This document shows, in pieces, positions 17,542-26,207 of a stretch of 64,000 nt of DNA (positions are counted from its first letter, which is position 1; each line of letters opens with the position of its first letter). Origin of the DNA: Longimicrobium sp. (GTDB lineage: Bacteria > Gemmatimonadota > Gemmatimonadetes > Longimicrobiales > Longimicrobiaceae); contig DASVQP010000027.1 of assembly GCA_036389135.1 (NCBI GenBank), forward strand, positions 96,032 through 160,031, written 5' to 3'. Position numbers and translations under genes: made by a program. The notes below the pieces were generated by a model. It worked only from the letters and a program-made list of their open reading frames with translations, was not told the DNA's origin and did not search any database.

Positions 17542-18294
17542 TCATCGCCGCCGCCGACGAAGCGCCTGCGCGATCGCCTGCTCCGCGAGCGGCGCCATCA
17601 CGCGGTAGCCGGCCTCGTGCGGGTGCACGCCGTCGGCGGAGAGGTCGCCGCGCAGACCCTGCCGCTCGTCCGCCATCGCCGAGTGGAAGTCCAGGTACAC
17701 CGCGCCGTGGCTCACCGCGTAGTCCCTGATCCAGGCGTTCAGCGCGACGATTAGGGGCGCCGGCTCCAGATCGGGCCTCCACCGGTAGCGGAAGGCCGGC
17801 AGTACGGACGCGAGGACCACCCGGATGCCGTTCGCCTGCGCCAGCTCGGTCATGGACGCGATGTTGTCCTGGATCATCTCCAGCGTGGCCGGGCCGGTGT
17901 TCCCCGCGATGTCGTTGGTCCCCGCGAGTATCACCACCACCTTCGGCTTCAGCGCGATCACGTCCTGGCGGAAGCGCACCAGCATCTGCGGAGACGTCTG
18001 GCCGCTGATGCCGCGCGCTACGTACGGCTTCCGCGGGAACATCGCGGCGAAGTGGGGAGCCCATCCCTCCACGATTGAGTTGCCCATGAAGACGACGCGC
18101 TCCTCACCCCTTTGCGGCGGCCCGAGCGCGGCGTTCTCCGCGCGGAAGCGCTCCAGGTACGCCCAGTCCGTCCGTAGCCGGTCCGGCGTCTGCGCCTCGG
18201 CGGCGGCGGGCGCGGCGATGGCGCCTCCCAGGGCCGCCGCCTTCGAAAGGGCCTTCAGCATGTCGCGGATCATCGTCGTGGCGCGGGGCGTCAT
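17542..18294 (-). CDS. SGNH/GDSL-type hydrolase
   Basis: A 250-residue protein with a likely signal sequence (ALGGAIAAPAAAEAQ). The SGNH blocks can be seen: VVFMGNSIVEGW (block I, with GNS in place of GDS), ISGQ, LAGTNDIAGN (block III) and DGVHPHEAGY (block V with catalytic Asp and His). These enzymes act as esterases, often removing acetyl groups from sugars. Its ATGA overlaps the stop of the serine hydrolase gene, and it ends the minus-strand glycan cluster. Glycan deacetylation is therefore a sensible inference. Confidence 0.85.
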   Translation of the reverse strand: MTPRATTMIRDMLKALSKAAALGGAIAAPAAAEAQTPDRLRTDWAYLERFRAENAALGPPQRGEERVVFMGNSIVEGWAPHFAAMFPRKPYVARGISGQTSPQMLVRFRQDVIALKPKVVVILAGTNDIAGNTGPATLEMIQDNIASMTELAQANGIRVVLASVLPAFRYRWRPDLEPAPLIVALNAWIRDYAVSHGAVYLDFHSAMADERQGLRGDLSADGVHPHEAGYRVMAPLAEQAIAQALRRRRR

Positions 18295-19541
18295 TGGCGC
18301 CCCGCGTCGCGGTTCCGCGGCGGATTGCCCAGCACGGAACGCTGCACGGCATCAGCGACGGCGGTGCGCAGCGGCCCCAGCTTCGGGTTGTCGCGGGTGG
18401 GGTTGATGCGGTTCGTCAGCAGCACCACGAAGACGCCGTTCACGGGGTCCATCCAGATGGAGGTGCCGGTGAAGCCCGTGTGGCCAAACGAGGTCGGGGA
18501 GAAGTAACGGCCCGCGCTCGAACCCGGGTACGGGGTGTCCCAGCCCAGCGCGCGGCTGGATGTTCCGGGGTTCTGGCGCCGAGTCCAGCGCGAGATCGTC
18601 TCGGGGCGCAGGATGCGCACGCCACCGTACTCGCCGCCGTTCAGCATCATGGCGGCGAAGACGGCCAGATCGCGCGCGCTGGAGAAGAGCCCCGCGTGCC
18701 CCGCCACGCCGCCCAGCGACCAGGCGTTCTCATCGTGCACCACCCCCCACACCTGCCCGCCACGAAACGCCTGCACCTCCGTCGGCGCGATGCGGGGGCG
18801 GAGCGATTCCGGCGGATTGAACCGCGTCTCGCGCATCCCCAGCGGCTCGAATACGCGCCTGCGAAGGAACCCGTCCAGCGGCTCGCCCGTCACGCGCTCG
18901 ATCACGAGCTGGAGGACGATCAGGTTCCAATCGATGTACTCGGTATGCGTGCCCGGCGGGTGCGCCAGCGGGCGGGCGTTGATCGCCTTGAGGTACTCGT
19001 CGCGCCCCTTCGCCTCGCGGTACAGCACGTGGTACGCCCTCATCCCGCTGTTGTGGACGAGGAGCATGCGCGGGGTGATCGCCGCCTTGTCGGCCGCGTC
19101 GAAGTGGGGTAGGTAGTGGGCGACGGCGCGGTCGAGGTCCAGCCGCCCCTCCTCTTCCAGGATCATCGCCGCCGTCGTGGTGGCGACCACTTTCGTCAGG
19201 GAGGCGAGGTCGTACAGCGTGCTGTCGGTGACGGCGGGCGCGCCCTGCGCCCAGTCCGTGCGCCCGTACCCCTTGCTCGCCACGACCCGCCCGCTCCGCC
19301 CCACGGCGATGGCCGCTCCCGGCGAGGCGCGGTCCGCGATGGCCGCTTCCAGGATTGAATCGAGCGACGGGATCAGCCGCTCGCTCATCCCCACGTCTGC
19401 CGGCGCCACGAGCGCGGGGCGCGGGGCGGGCCGCGGCGCCGCAGCCCGTGGAGGAGCCGCGGCGGGCTTCTCGCGCGTCGGGGCCGGCGAGGGTGCGCAC
19501 GCGGACAGCGCGACGATCGCGGCGAAGAAGACTCGGTTCAT
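18291..19541 (-). CDS. Class C beta-lactamase-like serine hydrolase, lipoprotein
   Basis: A 416-residue protein from ATG 19541 with GGAG upstream. A lipobox (IVALSACAPS) marks it as a lipoprotein, followed by a Pro/Ala-rich linker to about residue 45. The catalytic motif SLTK (Ser114, Lys117) is clear; the second motif is Tyr-Ile-Asp in EYIDWN, and the third is HTG in GHTGFTG. The family includes beta-lactamases, D-amino-acid amidases and esterases. It is coupled to the SGNH hydrolase downstream. The altered YxN motif argues for an esterase or peptidase rather than an antibiotic-resistance enzyme. Confidence 0.85.
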   Translation of the reverse strand: MNRVFFAAIVALSACAPSPAPTREKPAAAPPRAAAPRPAPRPALVAPADVGMSERLIPSLDSILEAAIADRASPGAAIAVGRSGRVVASKGYGRTDWAQGAPAVTDSTLYDLASLTKVVATTTAAMILEEEGRLDLDRAVAHYLPHFDAADKAAITPRMLLVHNSGMRAYHVLYREAKGRDEYLKAINARPLAHPPGTHTEYIDWNLIVLQLVIERVTGEPLDGFLRRRVFEPLGMRETRFNPPESLRPRIAPTEVQAFRGGQVWGVVHDENAWSLGGVAGHAGLFSSARDLAVFAAMMLNGGEYGGVRILRPETISRWTRRQNPGTSSRALGWDTPYPGSSAGRYFSPTSFGHTGFTGTSIWMDPVNGVFVVLLTNRINPTRDNPKLGPLRTAVADAVQRSVLGNPPRNRDAGRQ

Positions 19542-19566
19542 AACATCTCCATGGGGACGGCTGGCC

Positions 19567-19653
19567 TCACACAGAGACACAGAGGGGCGAAGAAAGGACA
19601 AGGGAAAGGGGTTTCCTCTGCGCCTTGCGGTTCCCTCTGTGTTCTCTGTGTGA
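19567..19653. repeat. Intergenic hairpin repeat, family 1 (full copy)
   Basis: CCTCACACAGAGACACAGAG on the left pairs with CTCTGTGTTCTCTGTGTGA on the right around a variable A/G-rich and pyrimidine-rich centre. It lies between two tandem minus-strand genes. The same arms recur through the window, whole or as halves, always between genes. Confidence 0.85.
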
Positions 19654-19663
19654 TGGTGTTCTC

Positions 19664-20656
19664 TCATGGTGGGCCTTCTGGCAGGTCGCGGCGCACAATG
19701 GTGCCGTTGATGCCGCGGATGATGGGCGGCAGGTCGCGGAGCTGGACGGGGGTGAGGCCGCTTCCGTCGAAGGCGTAGGTGGTGTAGGCCACCGAATCCC
19801 CACGAAAGTCCAGGATGGTGATCGTCTGCCGGGGCGGCGCCGAAGTGCCGAGCAGGGGGCGCGGCCCCTGGCCGAGGGCGCCGGTGTGCAGCAGCTCGAG
19901 CGCGCCGCGTCGTCCGGGATAATAGGCGTGGTGATGGCCGCTGATGTAGGTGTGCACGCCGTGGTGCTCCAGGATGCGGCGCAGCGAGTCGGGCTCCTGG
20001 AGCACCTCGCCGGGGCGGTTGCGGCCCTCCGCGACGGCGTAGAGGGGGAGATGGCCGAGCACCAGGCGATGGCGCGCGGTGCGGGCCGGGTGAGCGGCGA
20101 GCTGCTCGCGCACCCACCGCATCATCGGCAGCTCCCCCACCGTGCCCGCGAACGATGCGTCCCACACCAGCACGAAGACATCACCCTGCCGGAAGCTGTA
20201 GTACAGCGGGAAGTGCGTGCTGTCCACGAACGCCACGCCCGTGCGGCGCGCCTTCCAGTGCTCGACGGCGAACGCGCGGTCGCGGCGGTGCGCGGGGTGC
20301 GCCGAGCCGTCGTGGTTGCCCAGCGTGAAGCCGAACGGAATCCGCGCGTCCCGCAGCGGCCTTGCGACGGCGGAGTCGAAGGCCGCCCACATCGCGCGCA
20401 CGCTGTCGTCCGGCAGCGACGGCTTCTGCCCCGCGATCAGGTCGCCGGCCGCGAGCACCAGGTCCGGTCGCCAGACCTCACGGATCATGCGCACGGCCTG
20501 GTGCACCTGCGGCTCGTACTCGGTCGATCCGTAGCTGCTGTTCAGGTCGCTGATCACCACGATGCGCAACTCGCCGCGCTCGGGCGAGCACGAGGGCGGG
20601 ACCGCCGCGCCCGCAAACAGGAGCACGAATGCGAGCGGCTTCAGCGAGCGGCGCAT
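19664..20656 (-). CDS. Calcineurin-like metallophosphoesterase
   Basis: A 330-residue protein with a signal peptide and a lipobox-like PPSCSPE. The metal-binding motifs follow the family order: VISDLN (a variant of DxH), AAGDLI, LGNHDGSAHP, GHLPLY and SGHHHAYY. It should be an envelope phosphoesterase acting on phosphomonoesters or diesters; the substrate is not evident. It starts one base from the GH9 stop, so it belongs to the same operon. DLN in place of the usual DxH is a small oddity. Confidence 0.85.
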   Translation of the reverse strand: MRRSLKPLAFVLLFAGAAVPPSCSPERGELRIVVISDLNSSYGSTEYEPQVHQAVRMIREVWRPDLVLAAGDLIAGQKPSLPDDSVRAMWAAFDSAVARPLRDARIPFGFTLGNHDGSAHPAHRRDRAFAVEHWKARRTGVAFVDSTHFPLYYSFRQGDVFVLVWDASFAGTVGELPMMRWVREQLAAHPARTARHRLVLGHLPLYAVAEGRNRPGEVLQEPDSLRRILEHHGVHTYISGHHHAYYPGRRGALELLHTGALGQGPRPLLGTSAPPRQTITILDFRGDSVAYTTYAFDGSGLTPVQLRDLPPIIRGINGTIVRRDLPEGPP

Positions 20657-20657
20657 G

Positions 20658-22424
20658 CTACCGGGCCGCGGGGCGCGAGCCGGACGCCATCGCCGCGAGG
20701 AGGTAGGTCAGGTTCGCGGTGCCGTCCATGATCGGCTCGTTGGTGGAGTAGTCGCCGAAGTCGTCGTGGTACACCACGTCGCTGGTGTTGAACGCGGCGA
20801 ACTCGTCCGGATCGTGAAGGCGGATGTACTGGAGGTTGCGGAAGATGGAGCCGTACACCGGCCCGTCCACCAGGCCGCCCAGTTGCGTCCGGACGCCCAT
20901 CTGGTGCGCCACCACCGAGTGCGGGTGGCGCGGGGACACGCCGGCCGCCGGGTACCCGATGACCATCGACGTGCCCCACGGGTTGGTGCCGAAGAGCCAG
21001 TCCAGCGCCGCCTGCTCGTACTCGCGAAAGCGCTCGTCGCCGCTCATCTGCCGGTACAGATACGCCTGCGTGGCGAACGAGGCCATCAGGTTGTTGGAGC
21101 ACCAGATGAAGGGGATGCCGACGCGGAAGCCGTTCTCCGCCCGACCCACTACGCGCTCCAGCCCCTCGCGGTAGTAGGCGATCATCCGCTCCTTCTCCGC
21201 GCGCGCGCCCTGGCGCCAGAGCTCGTAATGGCCGCTGTTGTGCCACGGGTACCACTGGTAGTGGCGCGCCGTGTCCGCTCCCATCCACGGCGTGACGGGC
21301 TCCTGCCGCGCGTACATCACCGCCTCGCCCAGGTAGCGCTGCTCGCCGGTCAGCGCGTGGAGCTCGGCGGCGCCCAGCTCCATGTCGTCTACCCAGTTGT
21401 GCTCTTCGTAGAAGTAGGGCGCGCCGGCCGGGGCGGTCTGGCAGGCGCCCGGATACCTGCGCCCCAGCTCGTACGCCGCGAGCGCCTTCGTGCGCAGGGT
21501 GAGCGCGAAGGCGCGGTCGTGCGAGGCCAGCAGCCGCGCCCCCAGCGCCATCGCCGACGCGTACTTCCCGGCGGTGGATGCGTAGCCGTTGGCGCGGTTG
21601 CGGTAGCGCAGCAGCCCCTGCGGGCGCCCCGTGCACGGGTACGCGGGGCGGAAGCTCCCCTTCCCCCACCCGTAGTTGGACGAGTCGGTGGGCGGCAGGT
21701 CGAGGAAGGCGTGGTCGCGGTCGTCCCCCAACTGGTTCAGCATGAGGCTGTCCTCGGGGAACATGCGCACCAGCCACTCCAGCCCGTGCCGCGCCTCGTC
21801 CAGCACGTCCGCGATGCCGTTGCGCCCCGGGAGCCCGTTCGCCAGCACCGAATCGGCGAAGGCGGCGGGGTGGTCGCGGTACGCCATCAGCATCACGAAA
21901 GCGGCGTTGGCGGAGGTGGTGACGTACTGCAGGTAGTCCGCCGCATCCGCCCACCCGCCCGCCACCGGCACGAACTCGCCGGCGCGCGTGGGATGATCGA
22001 CCAGCTTTCCGTCCGTGCGGTGGTGAACGGAGTCGCGGAAGAGCGGGTTGAAGCCGGAGCGCTGCTGGCGCATGTACATCAGCAGCGTGTCCGCCGCGCC
22101 CGCGTACGCCGCCCGCGACACGCGCACCGGCCGCGACGTCGCCCCGCCCGCACTTACCCGGTAAATCCCCTCGCGCCGCAACGCCGAAAAATCGAGCCGG
22201 TGCGTGCTCCTGCATGCGCCGAACGCTCCCGCCGCCCGCGCCCGCGCCGGCCCGAACACCCGCCGGCCACGCTCGTCCGTCAGCGTGAACGTGCGCACCT
22301 CCCGCGGCTGCAGCGAGCACACCACCGCCACCTTGGGCGCATCCGGCAGGTAGCCCACCTGGTTGATCCGGATGTGCGTTACCGTGTCCGCCAGCGCGAG
22401 CGGTATCAGGAGCGACAGGATCAT
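20658..22424 (-). CDS. Glycoside hydrolase family 9 enzyme
   Basis: A 588-residue protein with an N-terminal signal peptide, an immunoglobulin-like cellulase N-domain (HIRINQVGYLPDAPKVAVV), then the GH9 catalytic barrel. The catalytic Asp pair lies in GGWADAADYLQY (Asp160, Asp163) and the acid Glu is Glu563 in YSTNEPIMDGTANL. GH9 enzymes cut beta-1,4-glucans, and some cut glucosamine-containing oligosaccharides. GH9 genes accompany GH20 enzymes in the Vibrio chitobiose operon, so the GH20 gene next door favours a chitin or chitosan oligosaccharide as substrate. That is inference from context. Confidence 0.9.
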   Translation of the reverse strand: MILSLLIPLALADTVTHIRINQVGYLPDAPKVAVVCSLQPREVRTFTLTDERGRRVFGPARARAAGAFGACRSTHRLDFSALRREGIYRVSAGGATSRPVRVSRAAYAGAADTLLMYMRQQRSGFNPLFRDSVHHRTDGKLVDHPTRAGEFVPVAGGWADAADYLQYVTTSANAAFVMLMAYRDHPAAFADSVLANGLPGRNGIADVLDEARHGLEWLVRMFPEDSLMLNQLGDDRDHAFLDLPPTDSSNYGWGKGSFRPAYPCTGRPQGLLRYRNRANGYASTAGKYASAMALGARLLASHDRAFALTLRTKALAAYELGRRYPGACQTAPAGAPYFYEEHNWVDDMELGAAELHALTGEQRYLGEAVMYARQEPVTPWMGADTARHYQWYPWHNSGHYELWRQGARAEKERMIAYYREGLERVVGRAENGFRVGIPFIWCSNNLMASFATQAYLYRQMSGDERFREYEQAALDWLFGTNPWGTSMVIGYPAAGVSPRHPHSVVAHQMGVRTQLGGLVDGPVYGSIFRNLQYIRLHDPDEFAAFNTSDVVYHDDFGDYSTNEPIMDGTANLTYLLAAMASGSRPAAR

Positions 22425-22453
22425 AACAGTTCTAAGGTTCGCTAAACGGCAAT

Positions 22454-22545
22454 CTCACACAGAGCCGCGGAGGAAACAGAGAGGACACGGAGGCACACAC
22501 CGAACTCTCCGTTCTCCTTGCTGTTTCCTCTGTGTCTCTGTGTGA
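22454..22545. repeat. Intergenic hairpin repeat, family 1 (full copy)
   Basis: The left arm is CTCACACAGAGCCGCGGAGG and the right arm TCCTCTGTGTCTCTGTGTGAG. It fills almost the whole gap between the GH9 start and the GH20 stop. Confidence 0.85.
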
Positions 22546-22558
22546 GCGTTGTTGTTCC

Positions 22559-24124
22559 TCACGGCCACGGGATCTGCGGCGAGCGGTGGAAGTTGACGCC
22601 CATCATCTCCCAGCGCGGCGCCTGCGCGGCGAGGCGTACGCGGAAGCTCTCCCAGTCCTTGGCCGCCGCCGGGCTCCAGCCGATCTCGGCGATGGCGGGG
22701 AGGCGTGGGAAGGCCATGAACTGGAGCGCCGTCATGTTCTTCACCGTTTCGCTCCACATCGGCGCCTCCACGCCGATCACGTTCGCTTCCGTGACGCCGG
22801 AGAGAAAGGATGCGGGATCCCATTCGTAGGCGTGCCGTACCTCCACGAAGCCGGCCCAGTTGAGCCCCAGCATCGTCTCGCGCGTGTAGCGCATGTCCAG
22901 GTACGCGCGGCTCGAAGGCGACAGGATCAGCTTCGCCCCCTGCCGCACCGCGGCCACCGCCGCCGAGTCGCTTCGCCACTGCTGCACGAGCGTTGTGGGA
23001 CGAAGGCGCGCCTTTGCGACCTCCTCCCACCCGACCATCCGCTTGCCGTGCCGCCCAACGATCTCCTGGACGCGCTCGATGAAGCGCGCGTAGTCCGCCG
23101 GCGTGAGCGCCTCCACCTCGTCGCCGCCCACGTGGATGTACGGTCCGGGCGTGATGGCGGCGAGCTCGCGCACGACGTCGTCCACCAGCCGGTAGGTCTC
23201 CTCTTGATCGGCACACAACGCGCTGAAGCCGACCCGGATCCCGGTGTAGGGGGCGGGCGCCTGCTTCCCGCAGCTCAGCTCGGGGTAGGCGACGAGGGCC
23301 GCGTTGGTGTGCCCCGGCAGGTCGATCTCGGGGACGATGGTGATGTGGCGCTCCGCCGCGTAGCGCACGATCTCCGAGTACTCGCGCTGCGTGTAGAAGC
23401 CGCCGGGCCCTCCGCCCACCTGCGTGCTCCCGCCGACCTCCGCCAGCCGCGGCCGCGACGCGATCTCGATCCGCCACCCCTGGTCGTCGCTCAGGTGCAG
23501 GTGGAGGACGTTGATCTTGTAGAGCGCGATGGCGTCGATGTACTGCTTCACCTCGTGCACCGTGAAGAAGTGGCGCGCCACGTCCAGCATCGCCCCGCGC
23601 CAGGCGAAGCGCGGCCGGTCCCGGATCACGCCGGCGGGAATCTTCCACGGTCGCCGGGACTGCACGCTCTCCTCCGCCTCGATGCGCGGCGGCAGCATCT
23701 GCCGGAGCGTCTGCACCCCGCGGAACAGCCCCGCCGCGCGATGTGCGACCAGCGCCACGGAGTCGCGTGTGATGCGGAGCTCATAACCCTCCTCCCCCAG
23801 CGCCGCCCCCGCCGTCAGACTCAGCGAAATGCTCCCGCCCGAGGCCGAAACCGGCACCGGAAACCCCGTCGGCGTGCGCAGCATCTCCGCGAGCTGCGCA
23901 CCGACCGCCTCCGCCCCCGCCTCCACGCGAATCCCCGTGGCCGCCGTGATGGCGAACGAATCCGCCTCCGCCAGCACGACCGACGCGGGCGCCGGGATGA
24001 TGCGGTGCGCGACCGGCGCGCCCACAGGCGCCGGCGCGACGACCGGGGCGGTTCGGCACGCGCCCGCGCCCATCAAGCCGAACAGGGCAAGCACGAACGC
24101 ACTGCGACGGGGTTTCTTCACCAT
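22559..24124 (-). CDS. Beta-N-acetylhexosaminidase (GH20), lipoprotein
   Basis: A 521-residue protein from ATG 24124 with a signal peptide and lipobox (GLMGAGACR). An alpha/beta N-terminal domain (about 45-165) precedes the GH20 barrel, with the HLHLSDDQGW motif and the catalytic pair Asp335-Glu336 in HVGGDEVEAL. The enzyme removes terminal GlcNAc or GalNAc by substrate-assisted catalysis, probably at the outer cell surface or in the periplasm. It is divergent from a sodium symporter that could import the released sugar. Length and motifs are complete. Confidence 0.93.
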   Translation of the reverse strand: MVKKPRRSAFVLALFGLMGAGACRTAPVVAPAPVGAPVAHRIIPAPASVVLAEADSFAITAATGIRVEAGAEAVGAQLAEMLRTPTGFPVPVSASGGSISLSLTAGAALGEEGYELRITRDSVALVAHRAAGLFRGVQTLRQMLPPRIEAEESVQSRRPWKIPAGVIRDRPRFAWRGAMLDVARHFFTVHEVKQYIDAIALYKINVLHLHLSDDQGWRIEIASRPRLAEVGGSTQVGGGPGGFYTQREYSEIVRYAAERHITIVPEIDLPGHTNAALVAYPELSCGKQAPAPYTGIRVGFSALCADQEETYRLVDDVVRELAAITPGPYIHVGGDEVEALTPADYARFIERVQEIVGRHGKRMVGWEEVAKARLRPTTLVQQWRSDSAAVAAVRQGAKLILSPSSRAYLDMRYTRETMLGLNWAGFVEVRHAYEWDPASFLSGVTEANVIGVEAPMWSETVKNMTALQFMAFPRLPAIAEIGWSPAAAKDWESFRVRLAAQAPRWEMMGVNFHRSPQIPWP

Positions 24125-24207
24125 GCAGCTTCGCGTGGGGAGGATGGCAACGGAAATCCGGGAGCGGATCAGTGTAGGACGAAGCTGCTCGCCGCCACAA
24201 GGGACCC

Positions 24208-24259
24208 GCCGCCGCCGCCCTCCGTGCCCTTGCGGTTCCCTCCGTGGCCTCTGTGTGAT
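24208..24259. repeat. Intergenic repeat, family 1 (right-half remnant)
   Basis: CCCTCCGTGGCCTCTGTGTGATG matches only the right arm of the family 1 hairpin; the left arm is missing. It sits in the divergent gap between GH20 and the symporter. Confidence 0.6.
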
Positions 24260-24353
24260 GCCGTTCCGCACGATTCTCTTTGCCACCTCGATATCCGCCC
24301 GCTAGAATCAGCATCCTCACCCACGCCCCGCCCGCCCCCCTGGAGCACACCCG

Positions 24354-26153
24354 ATGAAGCTCGCCCTCGTCGACTGGCTGATCGTGGCCGCGTACTTCGT
24401 CCTTTCCGCGGCCATCGGCCTCGCCTACACGCGCCGCGCGGGGAAGAGCGTGTCGGAGTACTTCGTCTCCGGCCGCTCCGTGCCCTGGTGGCTCGCGGGC
24501 ACGTCGATGGTGGCCACCACCTTTGCCGCCGACACGCCGCTGGCGGTCACCGGGATGGTGGCGACGAACGGGATCGCCGGGAACTGGCTCTGGTGGAACA
24601 TGGTGATGAGCGGAATGCTCACCGTGTTCTTTTACGCCCGGCTCTGGCGGCGCGCGGGGGTGATGACCGACGTGGAGTTCACCGAGCTGCGCTACAGCGG
24701 CAAGCCGGCGGCCATCCTGCGCGTCTTCCGCGCGCTGTACATGGCGCTCCCCATCAACCTGATCATCATCGGCTGGGTGAACCTGGCCATGCTCAAGATC
24801 CTGGGCGTGACGCTGGGGATCGCGCCGGTGCAGGCGCTGGTGGTGATGTTCGTGGTGACGATGGCGTACTCGGTGCTCTCCGGGCTCTGGGGCGTGCTGG
24901 TGACGGACTTCGTGCAGTTCGGGATCGCGATGGGCGGGTCCATCATCCTGGCGATCTTTGCCGTGAACGCCGTCGGCGGCATCGACACGCTCGTCGCGCG
25001 CCTTCCGGAGCATTACGGCTCGGCCGATGCCGCGCTCTCCTTCTTCCCGCGCAGCGACGCGGCGTGGATGCCGCTCACCGCCTTCCTGGCGTACCTCTCC
25101 GTGCAGTGGTGGGCGACCTCGTATCCCAGCGCGGAGCCGGGCGGGGGCGGGTACATCGCGCAGCGCATCTTCAGCGCCCGCACCGAGCGCGACGGGATGC
25201 TGGCGACGCTCTGGTTCAACATCGCCCACTACGCCATCCGCCCCTGGCCGTGGATCCTGACCGCGCTCTGCGTGGTGGTGCTCTACCCGGACCTCGAAGA
25301 CCCCGCCACTGGCTACATCCGCGCCGTCGTGGACCTGCTCCCCACCGGCTTCCGCGGGCTGATGATCGCGGCGTTCGCGGCGGCGTACATGTCCACCATT
25401 GCCACGCAGCTCAACTGGGGCGCGTCGTACCTGATCAACGACCTGTATCTCCGCTTCGTGAACCCGCACGCCGAGCAGCGGAAGGTGATCGCGCTCTCCC
25501 GCCTCGCCACCGTGGTGACCTTCATCATGGGCTCCGGCGTCACCTACATCCTGTACTGGGTGGGCTCCATCGAGGGCGCGTGGCGCATCATGATCGCACT
25601 GGGGGCGGGGACGGGGCTGGTGTACATCTTTCGCTGGTACTGGTGGCGCATCAACGCGTGGTCGGAGATCAGCGCCATGATCGCCGCGCTGGTCTCCTTC
25701 GCCGCGCTCACCGGCCTGGGCATCTACGACCCCGTGGACCCGCTGGAGGGCGCACACCTGATGCTCGCCACGACGGTCATCACCACGATCGTCTGGGTGT
25801 CCGTCACCTTTCTGACCGCCCCCACCGACGAGGCGAAGCTGGTGGACTTCTACCGCCGCGTGCGCCCCGGCGGCCGCGGGTGGCGCCCGGTGCAGGCCCT
25901 CGCCGGCTTCCCCGGCGAGCCCGTGGCCGAGGGCGCGCTGGGGTTGGCCAACTGGGTCGCGGGCGTGGTGAGCGTTTACGCCACCCTCTTCGGCGTCGGC
26001 CGCCTGCTCTTCGGCGCCTACACCGAAGCCGCGCTCTACCTCCTGGCCGCCGCCATCGCCTTCGCCGTCATCGCCCGGAACCTCGGCCGCGGCGAGGAGG
26101 TGCACCGGCTGCGGGAGCCGGTGGGCGAGCCGGCAGGGGGAGCGGCGGAGTGA
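24354..26153 (+). CDS. Sodium:solute symporter (SSS family)
   Basis: A 599-residue membrane protein with about 13-14 predicted membrane segments. SSS features include the SEYFVSGRSVPWW stretch after the first helix, the segment GTSMVATTFAADTPLAVTG that forms part of the Na-binding core, and FAAAYMSTIATQLNWG further on. It should use the sodium gradient to import a small solute. It is divergent from the GH20 hexosaminidase, so an amino sugar or oligosaccharide is the likely cargo; this is inference from neighbourhood. No frame damage is visible. Confidence 0.9.
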   Translation: MKLALVDWLIVAAYFVLSAAIGLAYTRRAGKSVSEYFVSGRSVPWWLAGTSMVATTFAADTPLAVTGMVATNGIAGNWLWWNMVMSGMLTVFFYARLWRRAGVMTDVEFTELRYSGKPAAILRVFRALYMALPINLIIIGWVNLAMLKILGVTLGIAPVQALVVMFVVTMAYSVLSGLWGVLVTDFVQFGIAMGGSIILAIFAVNAVGGIDTLVARLPEHYGSADAALSFFPRSDAAWMPLTAFLAYLSVQWWATSYPSAEPGGGGYIAQRIFSARTERDGMLATLWFNIAHYAIRPWPWILTALCVVVLYPDLEDPATGYIRAVVDLLPTGFRGLMIAAFAAAYMSTIATQLNWGASYLINDLYLRFVNPHAEQRKVIALSRLATVVTFIMGSGVTYILYWVGSIEGAWRIMIALGAGTGLVYIFRWYWWRINAWSEISAMIAALVSFAALTGLGIYDPVDPLEGAHLMLATTVITTIVWVSVTFLTAPTDEAKLVDFYRRVRPGGRGWRPVQALAGFPGEPVAEGALGLANWVAGVVSVYATLFGVGRLLFGAYTEAALYLLAAAIAFAVIARNLGRGEEVHRLREPVGEPAGGAAE

Positions 26154-26207
26154 AGGTATGGCGGCTCCGATCTGGTTCGGTCGGATCAGCCACCACTGCC
26201 GGGTCGC

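Noticed and set aside
18291..19541. Antibiotic-resistance class C beta-lactamase
   Set aside because: The second motif is Tyr-Ile-Asp and the third HTG, and the context is glycan breakdown; a general serine hydrolase is the safer call.
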